NCBI GenBank assembly: GCA_001769925.1
Contig: MEPT01000009.1
Span: 1 to 6,532, forward strand
DNA from: Bdellovibrionales bacterium RBG_16_40_8
GTDB lineage: Bacteria; Bdellovibrionota; Bdellovibrionia; Bdellovibrionales; UBA1609
Length of the DNA stretch: 6,532 nt
Direction of reading: 5' to 3'
The notes under the pieces were generated by a model, which was not told the origin of the DNA, searched no databases, and saw only the letters and a list, made by a program, of their open reading frames with translations. The translations under genes and the position numbers were made by a program. Shown piece after piece: positions 5,112 to 6,532 of this stretch (position 1 is the first letter of the stretch; every line of letters starts with the position of its first letter).

Positions 5112-6532
5112 GTGGATTTGTTAAAGTCGGTAGCGGCAGCTTCGAGAAATCCTTTTGAAAAAAAGGCGTATAAAGGCGAAAAAGCCAAAACGAACCATCG
5201 CGTCATATTTTGGTCTGGCAAAAATGAGTCAGGATTAAAGGGGATATTGAGAAAAATTATGGCCCCTTGGCAAGTTGCAAAGCTTGAACAGACTTCAATA
5301 CAAAAGTTTGCCACAGAAGTAGCTACGGTATGGGTATTACGCCCTTTTGAAGATGATTCTAGTGCTGAAACCTTTGGGCATAATGACAGATTAACCATAT
5401 CTCCTCAGAGTAGGGCGCGAGATCTTTGTGGGTCTTGGTTAAGAACACAAAAATTAAGTGGGGAAATTCTTTTCGAGTTTGCTAAGTCAAGTGACGATGA
5501 AATTTTAGGTGCATTAATAGGGCTTGGACTCGCAAGCTACCATTTTCTCGATGCTGTGCGAGAAAAAACTCCCGATATAATTTGGAACTTTAAAGCAGGC
5601 AGTGGTTCGCTTAAATCATCTTTAATGGATCAGGCATTAGCCGTGATTTCTGGGGTAAATTTGGCGCGTCATCTGACTAATTTGCCCGCTGGGGTAGCTA
5701 CACCAAAAGCTTTGGCCTTGGGACTTGCGCGTTTTTTTAAGGGCAGAAAATATCTAAAAGTTGAAGTTTGGGATGAAGAAAAGCTTAAAAAAGAAAATAT
5801 GGGACTTCTTTATGGAGTTGGGGCTGGTTCGGCCACCGGAGCAAGCTTTGTGCATTTAAAGTATCGCCCAGCAAATGCCGCAAAAAAAAGACCACTTGCA
5901 TTTGTGGGTAAGGGCATAACTTTTGATACTGGTGGTCTTGATATTAAACCTTCATCGGCAATGCGGCTTATGAAAAAAGATATGGCCGGAGCAGCGACCA
6001 TAGCAGGGCTATGCCATATAGTGACTACTTTGCAACTTAGAGCCCCATGTGATTTTTATTTGCCACTAGCAGAAAACGCCGTTTCAAATACCGCCACTCG
6101 TCCTGGAGATGTGCACACATCTCGCTCGGGTAAGCTTGTAGAAATTGATAACACCGACGCTGAAGGGCGCCTAGTGATGGCCGATGCTATCGATGTTGCG
6201 GTCACACAAAAAGGTGCCGATAAGCCTGAGGCAATTTTTGATGTTTCAACATTAACGGGGGCTATGCGTATAGCAGTCGGTCTTGATGTAGCAGGATTTT
6301 TCTCAAATGACGATAAGCTTGCTAAAGAAGTAGAGTCTGCGGCTCAAAGCTTCGGTGAATACATTTGGCGTATGCCGCTTCTTAAAAAATACAGTAAACA
6401 GCTTTCAAGTTCGTTTGCCGATTTTAAAAATAGTGCTGACTCAGGCTTTGGCGGCGCCATTACCGCAGCTTTATTTTTAGAAAAATTTGTTGGTAAAACT
6501 CCTTGGGTTCATTTCGATATGATGTCTTGGAA
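5112..6532 (+). CDS. pepA: M17 leucyl aminopeptidase, 3' end cut by the window (473 codons seen)
   Basis: A cytosolic two-metal aminopeptidase that removes N-terminal residues from peptides; the family normally forms hexamers. The frame is open from a GTG start to the window edge. The N-terminal domain (about 1-165) is variable. The catalytic domain holds FVGKGITFDTGGLDIKPS (264-281; K267 and D272), MKKDMAGAATIAG (287-299; D290) and the family signature NTDAEGRL (347-354; D349, E351 and R353). These are the expected metal ligands and catalytic Lys and Arg, each three positions before those of E. coli PepA, so the N-terminus is close to full length. DVSTLTGAMRIAVG and the SADSGFGGAITAALFL block near the C-terminus are also typical. 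The last visible residues, PWVHFDMMSW, match the region shortly before the family's end, so a few tens of residues are probably missing. An active enzyme is expected. Confidence 0.95.
   Translation, partial: MDLLKSVAAASRNPFEKKAYKGEKAKTNHRVIFWSGKNESGLKGILRKIMAPWQVAKLEQTSIQKFATEVATVWVLRPFEDDSSAETFGHNDRLTISPQSRARDLCGSWLRTQKLSGEILFEFAKSSDDEILGALIGLGLASYHFLDAVREKTPDIIWNFKAGSGSLKSSLMDQALAVISGVNLARHLTNLPAGVATPKALALGLARFFKGRKYLKVEVWDEEKLKKENMGLLYGVGAGSATGASFVHLKYRPANAAKKRPLAFVGKGITFDTGGLDIKPSSAMRLMKKDMAGAATIAGLCHIVTTLQLRAPCDFYLPLAENAVSNTATRPGDVHTSRSGKLVEIDNTDAEGRLVMADAIDVAVTQKGADKPEAIFDVSTLTGAMRIAVGLDVAGFFSNDDKLAKEVESAAQSFGEYIWRMPLLKKYSKQLSSSFADFKNSADSGFGGAITAALFLEKFVGKTPWVHFDMMSW

Noticed and set aside
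5045..5398. A 117-codon minus-strand open frame opposite the start of the M17 peptidase gene
   Set aside because: The plus strand encodes an unmistakable M17 peptidase through this region, and the minus-strand product has no recognisable features.

Overview
The window reads as an ordinary chromosomal segment from a Gram-negative bacterium. Base composition is AT-leaning, roughly 40% GC by eye (not computed). The Gram-negative reading rests on a Mip/FkpA-type FKBP lipoprotein, and the tRNA-His gene has its CCA end encoded. The mix of a stand-alone cyclic-nucleotide-binding protein, an AI-2E transporter, a DCC thiol-disulfide protein and an M17 aminopeptidase would fit a Bdellovibrio-like or other deep proteobacterial lineage. 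That placement is a guess; no marker here settles it. There are no mobile elements, CRISPR arrays or rRNA, and no intergenic gap over 300 bases.

Layout, left to right. A tRNA-His(GTG) gene lies on the minus strand (20-96) behind a good extended -10 promoter. Upstream of it, also on the minus strand, is a compact three-gene operon. In transcription order it holds a cyclic-nucleotide-binding-domain protein (2780-2226), an AI-2E/PerM-family membrane protein (2226-952) and an unrecognised two-helix membrane protein (955-164). The genes are joined by TAATG and ATGA stop/start overlaps. The operon is preceded by a 141-base intergenic region (2781-2921) that contains three inverted repeats. Further upstream, on the same strand, is a DCC-family (DUF393) protein gene (3347-2922).

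About 36 bases away and divergent from the DCC gene is a plus-strand FKBP-type peptidyl-prolyl isomerase lipoprotein (3384-4100). Its 3' end overlaps tail-to-tail with a minus-strand endonuclease/exonuclease/phosphatase (EEP) family gene (5078-4074). Divergent from that, after 33 bases, is a plus-strand M17 leucyl aminopeptidase gene. It starts at a GTG codon at 5112 and runs off the right edge.

The most interesting part is the three-gene operon. A cNMP sensor domain with no attached output domain is translationally coupled to a membrane permease with an enlarged soluble insert, and then to an orphan protein with sensor-like topology. These could work as one membrane complex, but that is inference. 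The remaining genes are recognisable housekeeping or envelope functions.
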